From Cordylochernes scorpioides (taxonomy: Eukaryota > Arthropoda > Arachnida > Pseudoscorpiones > Chernetidae), in NCBI GenBank assembly GCA_030710605.1, contig CP092869.1, positions 16,225,494-16,289,493 of the forward strand: DNA of 64,000 nucleotides. Direction: 5' to 3'. The notes beneath the pieces are model-generated. The model saw only the letters and a list, made by a program, of their open reading frames with translations. It did not search any database and had not been told where the DNA came from. Position 1 is the stretch's first letter; every line of letters starts with the position of its first letter. The translations under genes were made by a program, and so were the position numbers. Below, one piece after another: positions 9,301 through 21,018 of this stretch.

Positions 9301-10494
9301 AAGATATATCTTATGTAGATATACGCTCGTACATATTTCCATATAAGTTATATTATATACAGAAGATTTCTCGTATTAGAGAGGGAGTTACGATCAATTC
9401 GTATTTGCATATTTGGATGGATATAGAATGATGATAATACTATTTATCACGTTATCATCATCATCATTACTACTACCACCAATAAATACTAGGAGTGGTA
9501 TAATCATACAATGATATTCATGGTAAACGGTTTGCGGATTTCGACAATTTAGAAAGAGGGAATCATATATCGCCGCAACTCTTTTTATTAACGCGATTAA
9601 GGAAGCTTTCGGGCAAGCCCTTCTTCAGCTAATTATATTGTACAAACAAGGCAAGCGAAAGAGATTATATATCGTTTTTTAATATAAATACAAAAATGGC
9701 ATTGTCTGACCGCTCACTTGAGCATTTTTAGATGACAGAGCGCCATCTAGTGGAACAAAAATAAACTAAACGTTGAATTAGCTTGTTCCCTGATATTTGG
9801 CCAAACAAAATAATATATAAACTTTTATTAAGCCACCGTATTGTTTGGCTAACGTTTATTCGAACAGAATCTGAACTGTGTTATTCGTTCAGTCTTTCAA
9901 CATTTTACATCAATATTGCGGCTTCATGATAATCACGATGTTACAGATATGGAAAATATGTAAAATAGAATTCTATGGAGACCTCTGCTTTGTATGAATG
10001 GTGTCCCATCAACTTGATCTGTACGGCCCAAACTATGGCTTCGTTTTATCTCCATGTCTTTTTAGGATTAATATTCCAAGATATTTCTAGATACACATAG
10101 AGGCACGGGTGATTCTATTGGCTACAAGAACGACAGAGATATCGGATCAAAGCTTGCTCACAATATTGTAGCGTTAGCCGACTTCATGGAACAGGAAGCT
10201 CGTGCCGGGTTGTTCCACGCGAGCTAGTGTTTCTTTGCTCTCCTATAAACAATATTTATAAACTTCTCTCGCTTATTGCATTGTTATTAATTGCCATTAT
10301 TTCATCACTACAATATAAGTGCACCTATCCCTTTTAATAAATCCATCAAAACAAAATGCAATTGAGCACGAAAGACCTTCTATAGGATAAAAACAACTAT
10401 TTTTTTTTAAATTATAATATTATAAAATAAATAAAGCTTCCAAGTTTCTTGTTCAAATTTTTTATTTTCAAGCTTTCGTCAGTCCTTCAATATA
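9301..10494. other. No gene; PLE-A' fragment inside
   Basis: Shared with about 41976-43600. The only recognisable piece is a PLE-A' fragment at about 9690-9820 (GACAGAGCGCCATCTAGTGG). The rest is unassigned. Confidence 0.5.
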
Positions 10495-11437
10495 CAAGGT
10501 GCGTTCATTAATTTCCAGGACTGGTTAAAAAATAAAATAAATAAAAAAGCTAGAGAAAATATTTTTTACAGAGTTAAATATTGGACATTCGACCACACCT
10601 GACTGAAAGCACGAGTCTCGTGGCGCACGCGCCGATCTAAAAATAGAACAAAACAACTTCCTTGTAAGGTTCGCATTTCTAATTTTAAAATGGCCATTTT
10701 CGAAGAGCAGAGAATCTGCATTAAGTTTTGTTTTAAATTGAAAAAAAGGTGCTACTGAGACGTAGGTATTGATTAAAGAAGCTTTTGGCGATGCGGCTTT
10801 ATCCCATTCAAGAACTTTTGAATGATTTTCACACGCTTCCAAAAAGGTCGGGAAAAGGTAAACGATGAGCAGCATACGGGGCGTCCAAAATCATTTCGTT
10901 GCGAGGAAAACAAGCTCAAAATAAAGGAGTTAATTAAATATCTAACAGAAGAATTATTTTCAGAGACTGGACTATCTGTTTATTTGGGGATAATGAGGTG
11001 CTTAAGGAACGCAGTGCGCCTTAAAAGACCTGAAAGATGGCAAAACAATGAATGGATACTTCACGTCGGTATTGCGCGGCCGCACACAGCCCATGTTGTT
11101 TTGCAGTTCTTGGCCAAGCATTCAACCATACAGATTCCTCATCCACCCTATTCCCCCGACTTAGCCCCCAATGACTTTTTCCTCTATCCTAAATTGAAAA
11201 TGAACTTGAAAGGACGGAAATTTGACAACGTTGATATGATACAAGCTGAATCGAAGGCAACCTTGAGGAACCTCTCAAAAAGTGATTTTATCTCCTGCTT
11301 CGACAATTGGAAAAAAAGATGGAACGGGTGTATTGAGGCAGGAGGGGCATATTTTGAAAAATATTAAATTAGTTTTTTTATTTGTTTTATTTTTTCAAAG
11401 ATACAGAGCAGTCCTGGAAATTAATGAACGCACCTTG
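10495..11437 (+). mobile_element. Mariner-type transposon, internally deleted, copy 1 only
   Basis: Terminal inverted repeats CAAGGTGCGTTCATTAATTT (right end 11409-11437 is the complement), flanked by TA at 10493-10494 and 11438-11439. The empty site with a single TA is at 43600-43601 in copy 2. At 943 bp it is about 350 bp shorter than a full mariner because the central transposase region is deleted. Confidence 0.92.
10690..11367 (+). pseudogene. Mariner transposase, dead remnant
   Basis: The frame from the ATG at 10690 begins MAIFEEQRICIKFCFK, then breaks by frameshift and stops. A later frame shows KVNDEQHTGRPKSF, skips the region with the first catalytic aspartate, and resumes with RPERWQNNEWILHV. 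The usual HHDNAPAH motif reads HVGIARPH, so the second aspartate is lost, while YSPDLAPNDFF keeps the third. It ends GAYFEKY. It cannot be active. Confidence 0.9.
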
Positions 11438-11444
11438 TAGTTTT

Positions 11445-11712
11445 GCGTTCTCACGCACTTTTGTCCACGAATACCTATTCCATGATTGTGTCAGCAAACC
11501 TCTAGGTAGCAGCTATTTTGTTCATTGAGGTACAATCTGTATTATGCTGATGAGGGCCAAAAACCCGAAACGTGTACCTGGTTTCCTTTCTTGATTTGTT
11601 ATGTAAGGGTATTTAGTCAATATTCTGGAATAATTAGAAATTCAAAGATTGATTGGTTATTTTTCGGAAAGAAGGCGCAAGCCATCATCAACGTTAATTT
11701 GCATAATTAGAT
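11445..11712 (+). mobile_element. Diverged PLE-A relative with eroded hammerhead
   Basis: Contains CTGATGA (11547-11553), a GGG/CCC stem II, GAAAC (11567-11571) and GTA (11574-11576), but the flanks do not form stem I. The GGCGCAAGCCATCA block follows. The counterpart is at 43606-43880 with the same core at 43709. Confidence 0.5.
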
Positions 11713-11771
11713 GCTTTTTTTTTCTTAACAGAACCAAGTTTATAATACAATATAATGCGGCTTATGATATT

Positions 11772-12073
11772 GTAGAACGACGTTTAACAATTTTACCGCA
11801 AATGTTTCTTTTGAACGAAAAATCGAAATTTATTTTAAGGAGAAATAACGACTATTTCTAACCTTAGGGATGAAGTATGAAAGGATGAATTGTGAAGAGT
11901 AATGATGAACGGAAAATTCCCATCCCTGGACACTTTTTTTTTCTGTTCATCATTACTCTTCACAATTCATCCTTTCATACTTCATCCCTAAGGATAGAAA
12001 TAGTCGTTATTTCTCCTTAAAATAAATTTCGTTCAAAAAGAAACATTTGCGGTGTAGTTGTCAAATTTCGTTC
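11772..12073. mobile_element. SINE-1 inverted pair (palindrome)
   Basis: Two opposed SINE-1 bodies meeting at CCCATCCCTGGACAC; the arms pair over about 140 bp. The counterpart is at 43933-44240. Confidence 0.6.
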
Positions 12074-12484
12074 TAGAACCAAGTATATTCGGATGTTTGA
12101 ATCTCCCCCAACTATGGTTAGAACTCCAGAGTTGATTCCACCCCTGGCAATGGGGGCGAAGGGTCGGGGTGACCCGAGGATGACTCATTGGGAACACCTC
12201 TCTCACTCCAAGAGAATAACTTATTTACACATTAGGAAAGTTCACCTGATCCTTGTCTACAAGATTGGTCGTTCAGTGGAGAGATAACCATATTCCTCTC
12301 GATAAAGGAATAAAAGCTAAGGGCGAAGAGATTCTTTATTTACGCGATATAAGAATAAAGAAACATCGCATAAATGACGAATATTGTCACCGCTAACTTC
12401 TATTCTTTCTTCGATGGTTGCAAGGTACTATGTACTTAGTGTCAACCTGTAACCCCAATACATATTAATGACTGTATTGATTCA
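12074..12484. other. No gene recognised
   Basis: Unassigned sequence shared with about 44241-44644. A short frame (12093-12287) is not kept intact between copies. Confidence 0.45.
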
Positions 12485-12590
12485 TCCATTGATGAACTAT
12501 ACTCTTCCCCGGCAAACACCATCAACAAGCTCTACAAGCTTGATACCTTAGTGTGATTGAGTGGAGATAAGAAAGAAGAAGATTGCTTTT
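12485..12590 (+). mobile_element. LINE 3' end (GCCGGTCCC family), plus strand
   Basis: The block CACCATCAACAAGCTCTACA through GTGGAGATAAGAAAGAAGA equals the 3' terminus of the elements at 16902-17315 and 24894-25230, here in plus orientation and strongly 5'-truncated. The counterpart is at 44645-44756. Confidence 0.6.
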
Positions 12591-12840
12591 TCGAAATTAT
12601 ATTTATAACGATTCCCCATCTCTTGTAATCATATTCCTGTTTTTGAAATTCACTCATCGTTCATTGTTCTAACAACAACCATACTTCTGTACAGTAATTT
12701 AGAGTCGAGTTAGTTATCGTAATTAACTAGACAAATCACATTGCAATGTCATCTTAGAACGGCCAACAATACAATGTAGTACAATGTAGTACAATGAAGA
12801 AAGAGCTATTCAGATAGGATATTAGACCTTTTAGCAGCTA

Positions 12841-13262
12841 GGATTACAATTACAATTATTTTATTTCCAAAGCGCTATATCCCGCAAGGGATACTTGCGC
12901 CAAACAAGGAGAAAAGTTTATTTACATAAGTTATTTACATTATTCAACGCATGAAAACATTAGAGATCCAGATTTTGTAGAAAGTTTAGAATGTATTTAC
13001 AAAATGAATTGAACTTTAAATATGATTTTTTATCGGAAATCAAATCGTTAAGTTCACAAACAACTAGTTCATTCTTCATTCTATAATCTTGAAATGCTGG
13101 GCAATCGATCAGTAGATGCCTTGAGGTATGTTCCTCAATACCACAAAAGCAACTTGAATCCTCCACTGCCTTTATTCTATTTAAAAAACTTTTGAAATTT
13201 CCGTGGTTTGTAGGATCGAGACAGTGTGAAAGAAGATCCTGACATTCTCTTTGTGGCTGAGA
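12841..13262 (-). mobile_element. 5'-truncated LINE
   Basis: Minus-strand non-LTR retroelement: ORF C-terminus (12960-13262), a short 3' UTR with GATATAGCGCTTTGG, and a tail of ATTGTA-like repeats at 12841-12870. Present in both copies (45000-45417), so it predates their divergence. Confidence 0.75.
12960..13262 (-). pseudogene. LINE reverse-transcriptase ORF, C-terminal fragment
   Basis: About 100 codons open from just after a TGA (13263-13265) to the stop at 12960. Near the middle is a zinc-knuckle-like motif CFCGIEEHTSRHLLIDCPAF (C-x-C then H and C), placed as in the tail of many LINE ORF2 proteins. The reverse-transcriptase catalytic region is missing. The copies differ by H to Q in this motif. 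The LINE assignment is firm; the clade is not. Confidence 0.75.
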
Positions 13263-14201
13263 TCAAGGCTATGTGTGAAGCGAAGAAAAAAATATTCTGA
13301 GAACCTATTGGCTACGATCGAGGCTATATGGAAGGGTCAGAGAAGATCCTGACACCTCGCCGCTATGTGAATAGAAGAAGCTGACAGCCAGGACAACAGT
13401 CGAGGCCACGTTAAAGAAGATGCTGAGAGCCAGAGCTGTGACATCCAGATCGGTGACAAATATTTTACCCGCAGGTTGCGACACCATCCCGGACTCTCCA
13501 CAACACACCGCTGTTGACACCGCGACAGGTACTAGACGTGCTGGACATACTACTGTCACCTTAACTACCGTCTTGTAGCAAGCCCCCGCCTGGATGATGA
13601 TTCTATCTACCACCAGCTAGCATATGTGGAAGTACCAGGGTCCATGGGTTGTTAGAATGACGTCTTTAGGACACTGTGTAGCGTGTGATTCATGTCAGAT
13701 AGAGAAGCCATTTCCCTCCTAAAATGAAATTCTGTATAATCAGAGGACTAGACAATTTTTGGTTGCTGTTGCTAAGAGAAACAAAGAGGGGAACTCGTGA
13801 GTGATTTATCCTCGTCTCAATCCGATAGTCAACACATATATAACTGGATGAATGATGTTTGATCAAGATCTTTGGTTTATATAAATTCTACAAGACCGCA
13901 GTCACCGTTCGGAGGAGATTATTGGATTCGCCGAATGTCGTGGTCCATTTGGATGAGGAAAGCGAAGACTAGAACGTGGCTGATTCCACACTCGCCTTTC
14001 AGTGATATGCTAACCTTGACGTATGCACGGTGTGGCCACTGTGTCGGACCTGGAGGCTGTTGTTGGGTTCTGCGCTGCCTGGAGTACAGTAGCTCTATCT
14101 ATTATGCTTTCTTTCTTCCTATGGTTGTATATCTGTATATTTTTTACCGAACTGTGAACAAGTAGACATAGCTTTCATTGTTAACGACTCAGAAAGAAGC
14201 T
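13263..14201. other. GC-richer unassigned block
   Basis: Shared with about 45418-46370. GAAGATCCTGACA recurs with variation, and open frames exist on both strands, but none carries a known domain. It could be an old element body or a decayed exon region. Confidence 0.35.
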
Positions 14202-14572
14202 TTTAGTGGTGGTGTCTTGTCCCTCCATAGAAAGGGGAGTTACATTGCCCCGTTAGTCAGCCACATTTCAGAGTTCCCTGTTCACAGTTACTGTAGCGGC
14301 TCACGACACCGTACTACAGGACAGTCTCTTACTTGTGCTGTTTCTCCCCACGTAGAGGAGGACTTCTGGGCAGGACATTTTTTAGTGGTGGTGTCTTGTC
14401 CCTCCATGGAAAGGGGAGTGCCATTGCCCCGTTAGTCAGCCACATTTCAGAGCTCCCTGTTCACAGTTACTGTAGCGGTTCGGGGCTCACGACACCGTAC
14501 TACAGGGCAGTCCCTTACTTGTGCTGTTTCTCCCCACGTATAGGAGGACTTCTGGGCAGGACATTTTTACTT
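14202..14572 (+). repeat. Two-unit direct repeat (~180 bp)
   Basis: TTTAGTGGTGGTGTCTTGTC starts units at about 14202 and 14381; both run through a CTCCCCACGTA block to GGGCAGGACATTTTT. Open frames inside are by-products of the duplication. The counterpart is at 46371-46732. Confidence 0.8.
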
Positions 14573-14957
14573 ATTTCGTTGATAGATAGACATGTGTAGC
14601 TGCTAATTTTGGTCTAATCTTCCCTGAAGTTGGGAGCAATGAAGTAGGATCTTGTAGTTCATCTCCGCAAAACTAGTAGAACGGTGAACTGGATAGGTGG
14701 AGACAACTGTGAAAATTAATCCATCACCAATTCTGGCTTCCCTTTGTGATGAAATACCAATTTGGTATGAGGGAGAGAGAGTAAACCGAAGTGTGACTCC
14801 ACCAGCAAACATCTACAGTAGCGATCTGTCTCCTTTTAACACAGAAAGGCGTTGAAACATGGATTTCAAGCAGACATACCTACCGAGACTTTCATGGGAA
14901 TTTTGGGCATGTTGGAACAGGGATTATATGTGGAAATTTTGCCGGGAGGATATTGAT
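14573..14957. other. No gene recognised
   Basis: A 69-codon minus-strand frame (14603-14812) is open in both copies, but the differences I compared between them change the amino acid, which argues against constraint. Nothing else seen. Confidence 0.45.
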
Positions 14958-15172
14958 CTAAAGAGACAAAGGTCGCCTCTCCCGTCAAAATAGACGTAAA
15001 AACTAGACGCCATCTATTGACTGTCACCGCAAACTAGCGGTCTCGGGTCTGTGACAAAGCCACAACACCAGCTTTGTCACCGACCCGAGACCGCTAGTTT
15101 GCGGTGACGGTCAATAGATGGCGTCTAGTTTTTACGTCTATTTTGACGGAGAGGCGACCTTTGTCTCTTTAG
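14958..15172. mobile_element. Fold-back MITE (family P), full palindrome
   Basis: A nearly perfect palindrome: the left arm from CTAAAGAGACAAAGGTCGCC pairs with the right arm ending GGCGACCTTTGTCTCTTTAG; the centre is near CACAACACCAGC. No ORF. Copies are at 47120-47335 (full) and 37108-37312, 1212-1358, 33390-33536 (partial). Confidence 0.8.
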
Positions 15173-15630
15173 GGATTATATGTAGCAGTCCTATTACAAT
15201 TGGTAATCATTTGTCTTGGAATTATATTGAAAGTTTAGCAAAAAGTATTTTATCCTGGAAATCTGTATGTAGGGCAGTAGTGAAAATATGCCATATGTTT
15301 TTATTGAATATATAAATAAATTATGTTTTTTTTTCTATGTTTCATATTTATTACTTTGCTAAGCAAAGGCGAGTTAATGCCTCATCTACGGCCTAATGAT
15401 AAACATAGAAACAGACAGTGTATATGGAAAAATCCGTTGTATTTGATGTTCACTGAAGAAAATTTGTTATAAAACTATGAAAAAGACTTTGCAATAACAA
15501 GAAATTGAGTTGATATGCATTCTTCATTGTGGAAAAAGTTTAATAGTCTCTTTTCTAAGGATTCTTTTTAAAATAAGATATTCAATGAAGGACAACCTAT
15601 TTTTCAAGACGATATAGAAGGGGGGTCCTT
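15173..15630. other. No gene recognised
   Basis: AT-rich sequence shared with about 47336-47798. Confidence 0.5.
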
Positions 15631-15735
15631 ATAAAGGAGTCCTCAACCCGGATTCGACCCAGGGGACTTTCCCCATCACGTGACCACCACCCTTCTGACC
15701 TAGAATGCCGATCCACTCGGTCAGCTGAGGTTCCA
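15631..15735 (-). mobile_element. tRNA-Leu/Ser-like sequence
   Basis: Minus strand: CAGCTGACCGAGTGGATCGG resembles an A box and D arm, and TGGGTCGAATCCGGG a B box and T arm, with a long variable region between. Acceptor pairing is poor. Either a tRNA pseudogene or a SINE head; the counterpart is at 47799-47901. Confidence 0.45.
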
Positions 15736-15931
15736 ATTTGCATATGCATTTATTCCTTCAGTCTGCGCACGCGCGGTACCTATACATAATGGATGGAGTC
15801 GTCTGCTCACGAAGAATGATGATGATAAGCTATCAGTGAAGTAATAAATATAAATCACGTAAAATCATGGCCGCATATATATATATTTAAAAATTTCGTT
15901 TTTTTTCTTATATACTGTATATTATATTAAA

Positions 15932-16119
15932 CCGGTTCAAAATCACATTAATAGGTACCGCTCAGCAAGAGCAACCTAGTTCATGATAATTGAAACGGTG
16001 AATAATATGTGAAGGTTATTCACATATATTAAACAAAATTTTAACGTGGGATTCAATCCCGGTTCATGACTTTCGGGAATCGAGGGTGTTACCCACTCGT
16101 CCACCGACTTTTTTATGTT
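15932..16119 (-). mobile_element. tRNA-Ser-like SINE (SINE-L), copy 1 only
   Basis: Flanked by an 11-12 bp near-perfect duplication (ATTATATTAAA at 15921-15931, ATTATATTGAAA at 16120-16131); copy 2 keeps a single target near 48460. The minus-strand head GTCGGTGGACGAGTGGGTAA and GGGATTGAATCCCAC give A- and B-box-like sequences. Confidence 0.65.
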
Positions 16120-16901
16120 ATTATATTGAAATATATTCATTTATTATATATTATTTTATAGCATGTATAAAATGGTCTTTTTTTGTTTGAAATGTATTTT
16201 CAAAAACGGCTGAAAATGTATTGTTTGTATGTTATACAAATACATTAAATAAAGGATAAGGGAATATGCATGTTAATATGTTACTTATCAATTTTAATAT
16301 GATGAATCAGCGCGTGGTCCCGAAGTAGAAAAATGAAAAAGATTTACTGGTCGAAGTATATCTTAATTCTAAGAACGCCAGCCAGGCAACCTGTATCTAC
16401 AATTTATTTTGATTTTAATATTTAGTTGGTATTTTGAGCATTGCTTTTTCTATCGCGTTTTCTCTTTAGATTTTTCAAGTTCATTTTTTCAATAGTTGCT
16501 AAGAAGTTTTCCCCGAGTTATATTGCAGCGGATGTATGTAAGTTTTTCTTTTATAGCTATTTTTAATGTAAAGGAAATAAATAATCAAGAATGTATGTCT
16601 CGTTAGTTTTTTATTTTTAACCAACGTCTCCTTTTTACCAAGGTCGTCATGTAAACAATGCTAAGTGATGATGATTATTGGAATAAAGTTCTATGAAAAA
16701 TTAAATATGAGAATAATAATTTTGAGATGTTTACAGCACGTATCAATATAAAGAAATATTAGCAAACGACTGATCATTTTGTTTCGTATTTAACACTTCC
16801 CCCTATTTAACGATTTATAGAATTGTTGCTTCTCTTAATTATCTTTTGATATTCAATTAATTATATCACAAAAATATTTTTGCCGTACATTATCTTATTC
16901 G
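16120..16901. other. No gene; family C fragment inside
   Basis: AT-rich. The piece at about 16345-16395 (TTTACTGGTCGAAGTAT) belongs to the family C elements. In copy 2 about 2 kb of extra sequence interrupts this region (48640-50650). Confidence 0.5.
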
Positions 16902-17315
16902 TCTTTCTTATCTTCACTCAATCATATTGGGTATTAAGCTTGTAGAGCTTGTTGATGGTGTCTGTGCTGGGGATGAGCCAATACAATAGATGATGCGGTT
17001 TTTGACAACCATCATACCTGGGTGAAGTAGAATGTTAATAACGAGTTTACAAGGTAAAATGTGTCTGACTTTGTCATTAAGACTGGGAGCACTACTCAGT
17101 AGCAGGCCACTGACTTAGCTCCAATATGTAATGTCTGACATGAGGAATAGATACCATGTACAGCTGCTCCTAACATAGGTACAGACTCATCCTGTATCCC
17201 TGGAGCCCTTACAGGATACTATCAGCCGGGCCAGCTGAGCCCAGGTTTTTTAGCAAACTTATTACTGCTCCCCCTCCTCCTTTTTTATCCGGGCTTGGGA
17301 CCGGCAAAGATGGAG
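16902..17315 (-). mobile_element. LINE 3' end (GCCGGTCCC family)
   Basis: On the minus strand it begins in the GCCGGTCCCAAGCCCGGATA block and ends in CACCATCAACAAGCTCTACA and AGATAAGAAAGACGA. It is non-coding as preserved. The counterpart 51205-51726 has an extra internal tandem copy of about 120 bp. The conserved 3' block suggests an RTE-like LINE, which is an inference. Confidence 0.6.
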
Positions 17316-17344
17316 TTACGTATAATGTCATTATTATAATGCAA

Positions 17345-18015
17345 TAAGGCGCCATCTATCTATATAAAATGGAAGTATTTAAGCTCGAATGTTTCTTTTT
17401 TTTACATAGAACAAACTTCTACTGTCCTTATAGATGGCGCGTTATTGCTTTGTGTTAATTTATACCTAACTGGCCTTGTCTTTATTGTTTGTGGAAGAGC
17501 ATTGCTCGATGCAAACATTTAAATGTAATTCTACTGTCCTATAAGCTTATTGATATATATAGTTGTTTATTTGTTTTGCATATATTTCATTTATAAATTA
17601 ATCTCATAATTTAGTCTGTGAAAATAAAAAATATTGGACCGGTGACGAAAACAAAACAAAAAATGGTTGGCTTAATGTTATGTAGTTATGATATATAATT
17701 GTTTGTGATGTTATATAATTAAATGTGATGTTTATGTAATTTTGATCTTCATTGAATAAAATATATAAAGTTTAAATGTGTTTTAAACTTTAATAACAAG
17801 CACAAAACACTTATGTCCATAGTTTTCTTGAATACCATTTCTGGGATTCCACCCTTCAGTGTAGCATATATAAGTAGAATCGTCCATTATAGTATTATAG
17901 CTCTAAAGAAGCGGTTTGGGAGGGTTCACCACTGATGAGCCAAGCCCTCCAAATATTTTTTGATCGCAGTAGAAGTTTGTTGTGTGTATAAAATAAAGTG
18001 CTTAAATCCCTTCAT
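17345..18015 (-). mobile_element. Family M, rearranged
   Basis: Outer M sequence at 17345-17450 and an M core at about 17900-17950 that has lost the GGCGAAACC part. A 9 bp helix with one bulge (TTTGGGAGGG/CCCTCCAAA) is kept. A non-M AT-rich stretch separates the parts. The counterpart is at 51750-52400. Confidence 0.5.
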
Positions 18016-18097
18016 TATATATATAGTTAATGATATTAATTATCGTCTGCTATATTTTATAGAGATTGAAACTGATTTATTACAATGTTCATATATA

Positions 18098-18240
18098 CAC
18101 ACACACAAAAGCCTTTATTAAGACACACTGGTCTTATAGAAGATTCTCCCCGAGATTACAAGAGAGATAGACCTGTGAAAGTGGGGAATATACAGAAGAA
18201 GAAGACTCCACTGCAGGATAATATACAATGCCCACATAAG
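18098..18240 (-). mobile_element. LINE 3' tail
   Basis: The AAAAGCCTTTATTAAGACAC block with a GGTCTTATAGAAGATTC stretch matches the 3' end of the LINE at 42118-42506 in reverse. The counterpart is at 52490-52630. Confidence 0.55.
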
Positions 18241-18319
18241 ATTATATAGGGTTAAATACAGAATAAAATATATATATGAATAATTATGATTGTATAATGA
18301 TAAATATGTAAATAAATAT

Positions 18320-18692
18320 TCTATATACAGTTACGAACGTCATGCGTTCTTAATCCGTCATTCATTTTTCATGGTCTGTCACGGTTTGCTTTTTTTTTTT
18401 TGGAAGGGCGCCCCCCCCCCCCCCCATTTCTGTAACTATTGTGTTGGAGCGGGTCGCTCCTTAAATAAATACATATATTAGTTAATAACCAAATGGAATC
18501 CTCTCTTTCTTTTTCCCAGTAAGAGACGCCTACGGAAGCCAACAGTACATAGACAGATAAAGCACATAGGCTATAGTTATTAACAAAAATATGCATTTAT
18601 TTAAGGCGCCAATTTATAATTGTAACAAATAGTATTTGAATCAAAACATTCAATCGGGTAAAACACGGGCGTTGCCCGGGTCATTCGGCTAG
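18320..18692 (+). mobile_element. Non-autonomous Helitron (family H2)
   Basis: Starts TCTATATACAGTTACG and ends with the hairpin ACGGGCGTTGCCCG followed by GGTCATTCGGCTAG (CTAG 18689-18692). It contains a poly-C run near 18411. The counterpart 52707-53139 is longer because of an expanded C-rich block. Confidence 0.75.
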
Positions 18693-19089
18693 TCTAAAAT
18701 AAGAGAGAGAGAATTGCATAAAACATTGTAATATCTAAATAAGAAATAACTGTATAGAATATTTTTTTAAAAAATCAAGGTTATTATTGCCCAATTATAC
18801 ATTTTAAAATATGCTACAATTCTAAATATTTAGAAATAGTTTGTTATATAAACTGGTGTGAGTTTAGAATATTGATGTGGAGGCGTCACGCAGCAGCCAT
18901 TGCGGCACGTGACCTGAATCCCCAGTTGTAGGCCAAGGGTACGACACCGGTGGTAATCCTTTGTTGTCCTGGAACAACTTCTGGAGTTTAATGGCGGTGG
19001 TTTCATTCTGACAGCATTCTTTGCTTCATCTTTACTGGGCTGAGGCTTCCACCTCTTGTACATCCATCTCTTAATTTACAATGAGGTTT

Positions 19090-20065
19090 CGTTGTCGTGT
19101 CCAATGAAGAGCCTCAGATGTCTCCATACATCTCTATCACAGCAGTTGCAATGTTCTTGGATTTGTAAAGCTGCTGTTCTGGGTCCATGTTAATTTTCTG
19201 TTGTTGTCGTGTCCAATGAAGAGCCTCAGATGTTTCCATACATCTCTATCACAGCAATGTCCTCTATCTTGGGTGTGTAAAGCTGCTGTTCTGGGTCCAT
19301 GTCAATTTTCTGTTGTTGTTGTGTCCAATGAAGAGCCTCAGATGTATCCATACATCTCTATCACAGCAATATCCTCTATCTTGGGTGTGTAAAGCTGCTG
19401 TTCTGGCTCCATGTCAATTTTCTGTTGTTGTTGTGTCCAATGAAGAGCCTCAGATATATCCATACATCTCTATCACAGCAATGTCCTCTATCTTGGGTGT
19501 GTAAAGCTGCTGTTCTGGGTCCATGTCAATTTTCTGTTGTTGTCGTGTCCAATGAAGAGCCTCAGATGTCTCCATACATCTCTATCACAGCAATGTCCTC
19601 TATCTTGGGTGTGTAAAGCTGCTGTTCTGGGTCCATGTCAATTTTCTGTTGTTGTCGTGTCCAATGAAGAGCCTCAGATGTCTCCATACATCTCTATCAC
19701 AGCAATGTTCTCTATCTTGGGTGTGTAAAGCTGCTGTTCTGGGTCCATGTCAATTTTATGTTGTTGTTGTCGTGTCCAATGAAGAGCCACAGATGTCTCC
19801 ATACATCTCTATCACAGCAATGTCCCTCTATCTTGGGTGTGTAAAGCTGCTGTTCTGGGTCCATTCAATTTTGTGTTGTTGTTGTCGTGTCCAATGAAGA
19901 GCCTCAGATGTTTCCATACATCTCTATCACAGCAATATCCTCTATCTTGGGTGTGTAAAGCTGCTGTTCTGGGTCCATGTCAATTTTCTGTTGTTGTCGT
20001 GTCCAATGAAGAGCCTCAGATGTTTCCATGCATCTCTATCACAACAGTCGCAATGTCCTCTATCT
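19090..20065 (+). repeat. 112 bp minisatellite, nine units
   Basis: Units containing TGTCCAATGAAGAGCCTCAG start at about 19097, 19209, 19321, 19433, 19545, 19657, 19771, 19887 and 20000. 112 is not a multiple of three, so the overlapping open frames it generates are artefacts. Copy 2 has eight units (53672-54525). Confidence 0.95.
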
Positions 20066-20689
20066 TATGATATCCTATGATAAATTAAAATTTTAAGATT
20101 TTACTTATTTTTCGATCATCTAAGAAACCACTTCACTTTTTCATTAATAGATTCCACCATCAGAGAATTTTAGTACCGTTTGATAGCTGTAATTTCCATC
20201 TAACAATTATTCCAATTTAATCATTTCTGCATTTATCTGAAAGTATAGGTTAACCTCTTCAACACAATTGATTAAATTATAATTTAATAATCATCAATAG
20301 TTTACCTCTCTATTCTATCGCCGTTTAAATTTCATCAATATATTTCATCTTCTAAATTTGATCACCTTAATGGAAAAACGCATGGACCGGTTATCATATG
20401 CAAATGGAATATTAAAAATAGCTTATTTATTGCCATCTTATCACCCCCCACTTATAACACATCTTTTGGTTATAATTTGAGAGAGGTCTAATCTCTCTCC
20501 ATCAAACTTTTCCTTGACGTCTGACCGTTATTAGCTAAATAGGCTTACCCCGCCTATTTTTAGCTCTTTTTTTGTCTTTCCTTCTCCATACCTAATATTA
20601 GATAGCACCCCTTTAACCTAATTACTTAACTATCTTTCATATACGATAGAAAGGGAGTAGCGATATATATATATTATTATGCGATATAT
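20066..20689. other. No gene recognised
   Basis: AT-rich sequence shared with about 54526-55130. Confidence 0.5.
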
Positions 20690-20990
20690 ATTATTTTGCT
20701 TATCCCTAGTACACGTAGTACAGGCCATGATAATCATGGTGGGTAGAAGTAGGCGACTGCTTTTATTGTAAGTACACCACATGTCTACACATCTGAAAAG
20801 CAGATCGACTTTGCACTTACAAATGTGTCATAGCCCCGTTTAGTTACTTGCACTCGCTGGTGGGGTTGGACTTTTGCAAGAATTGGGGGCCATTGGAGCA
20901 TTTTAAACAAAAAAAAAAAGTGTCCAATGCGGTAATCGAACCCGGGTCCTAGTGGTCGAAACGGTTTAACCAGCCTTCCACCGACCCCCA
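20690..20990 (-). mobile_element. tRNA-derived SINE-S with target duplication
   Basis: Flanked by TGCGATATAT at 20680-20689 and 20991-21000. On the minus strand it begins GGGGGTCGGTGGAAGGCTGG, has B box GGGTTCGATTACC, then the CCAACCCCACCAGCGAGTG body and a tail ending CTAGGGATAAGC. The copy 2 version (55131-55366) has lost about 70 bp of body. Confidence 0.75.
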
Positions 20991-21018
20991 TGCGATATAT
21001 TTAACTAGTGTTGCATAA

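Noticed and set aside
10525-10875. Minus-strand 116-codon ORF
   Set aside because: Antisense shadow of the mariner transposase N-terminus.
11540-11583. Complete hammerhead at 11547 (and 43709)
   Set aside because: CTGATGA, stem II, GAAAC and GTA are there, but the flanks (TATTATG and CCTGG) cannot form stem I.
14603-14812. 69-codon minus-strand gene
   Set aside because: The differences compared between the copies alter the amino acid, and there is no recognisable domain.
19201-20070. Series of ~63-codon proteins
   Set aside because: They are frames of the 112 bp tandem repeat, offset by 112 bp each.
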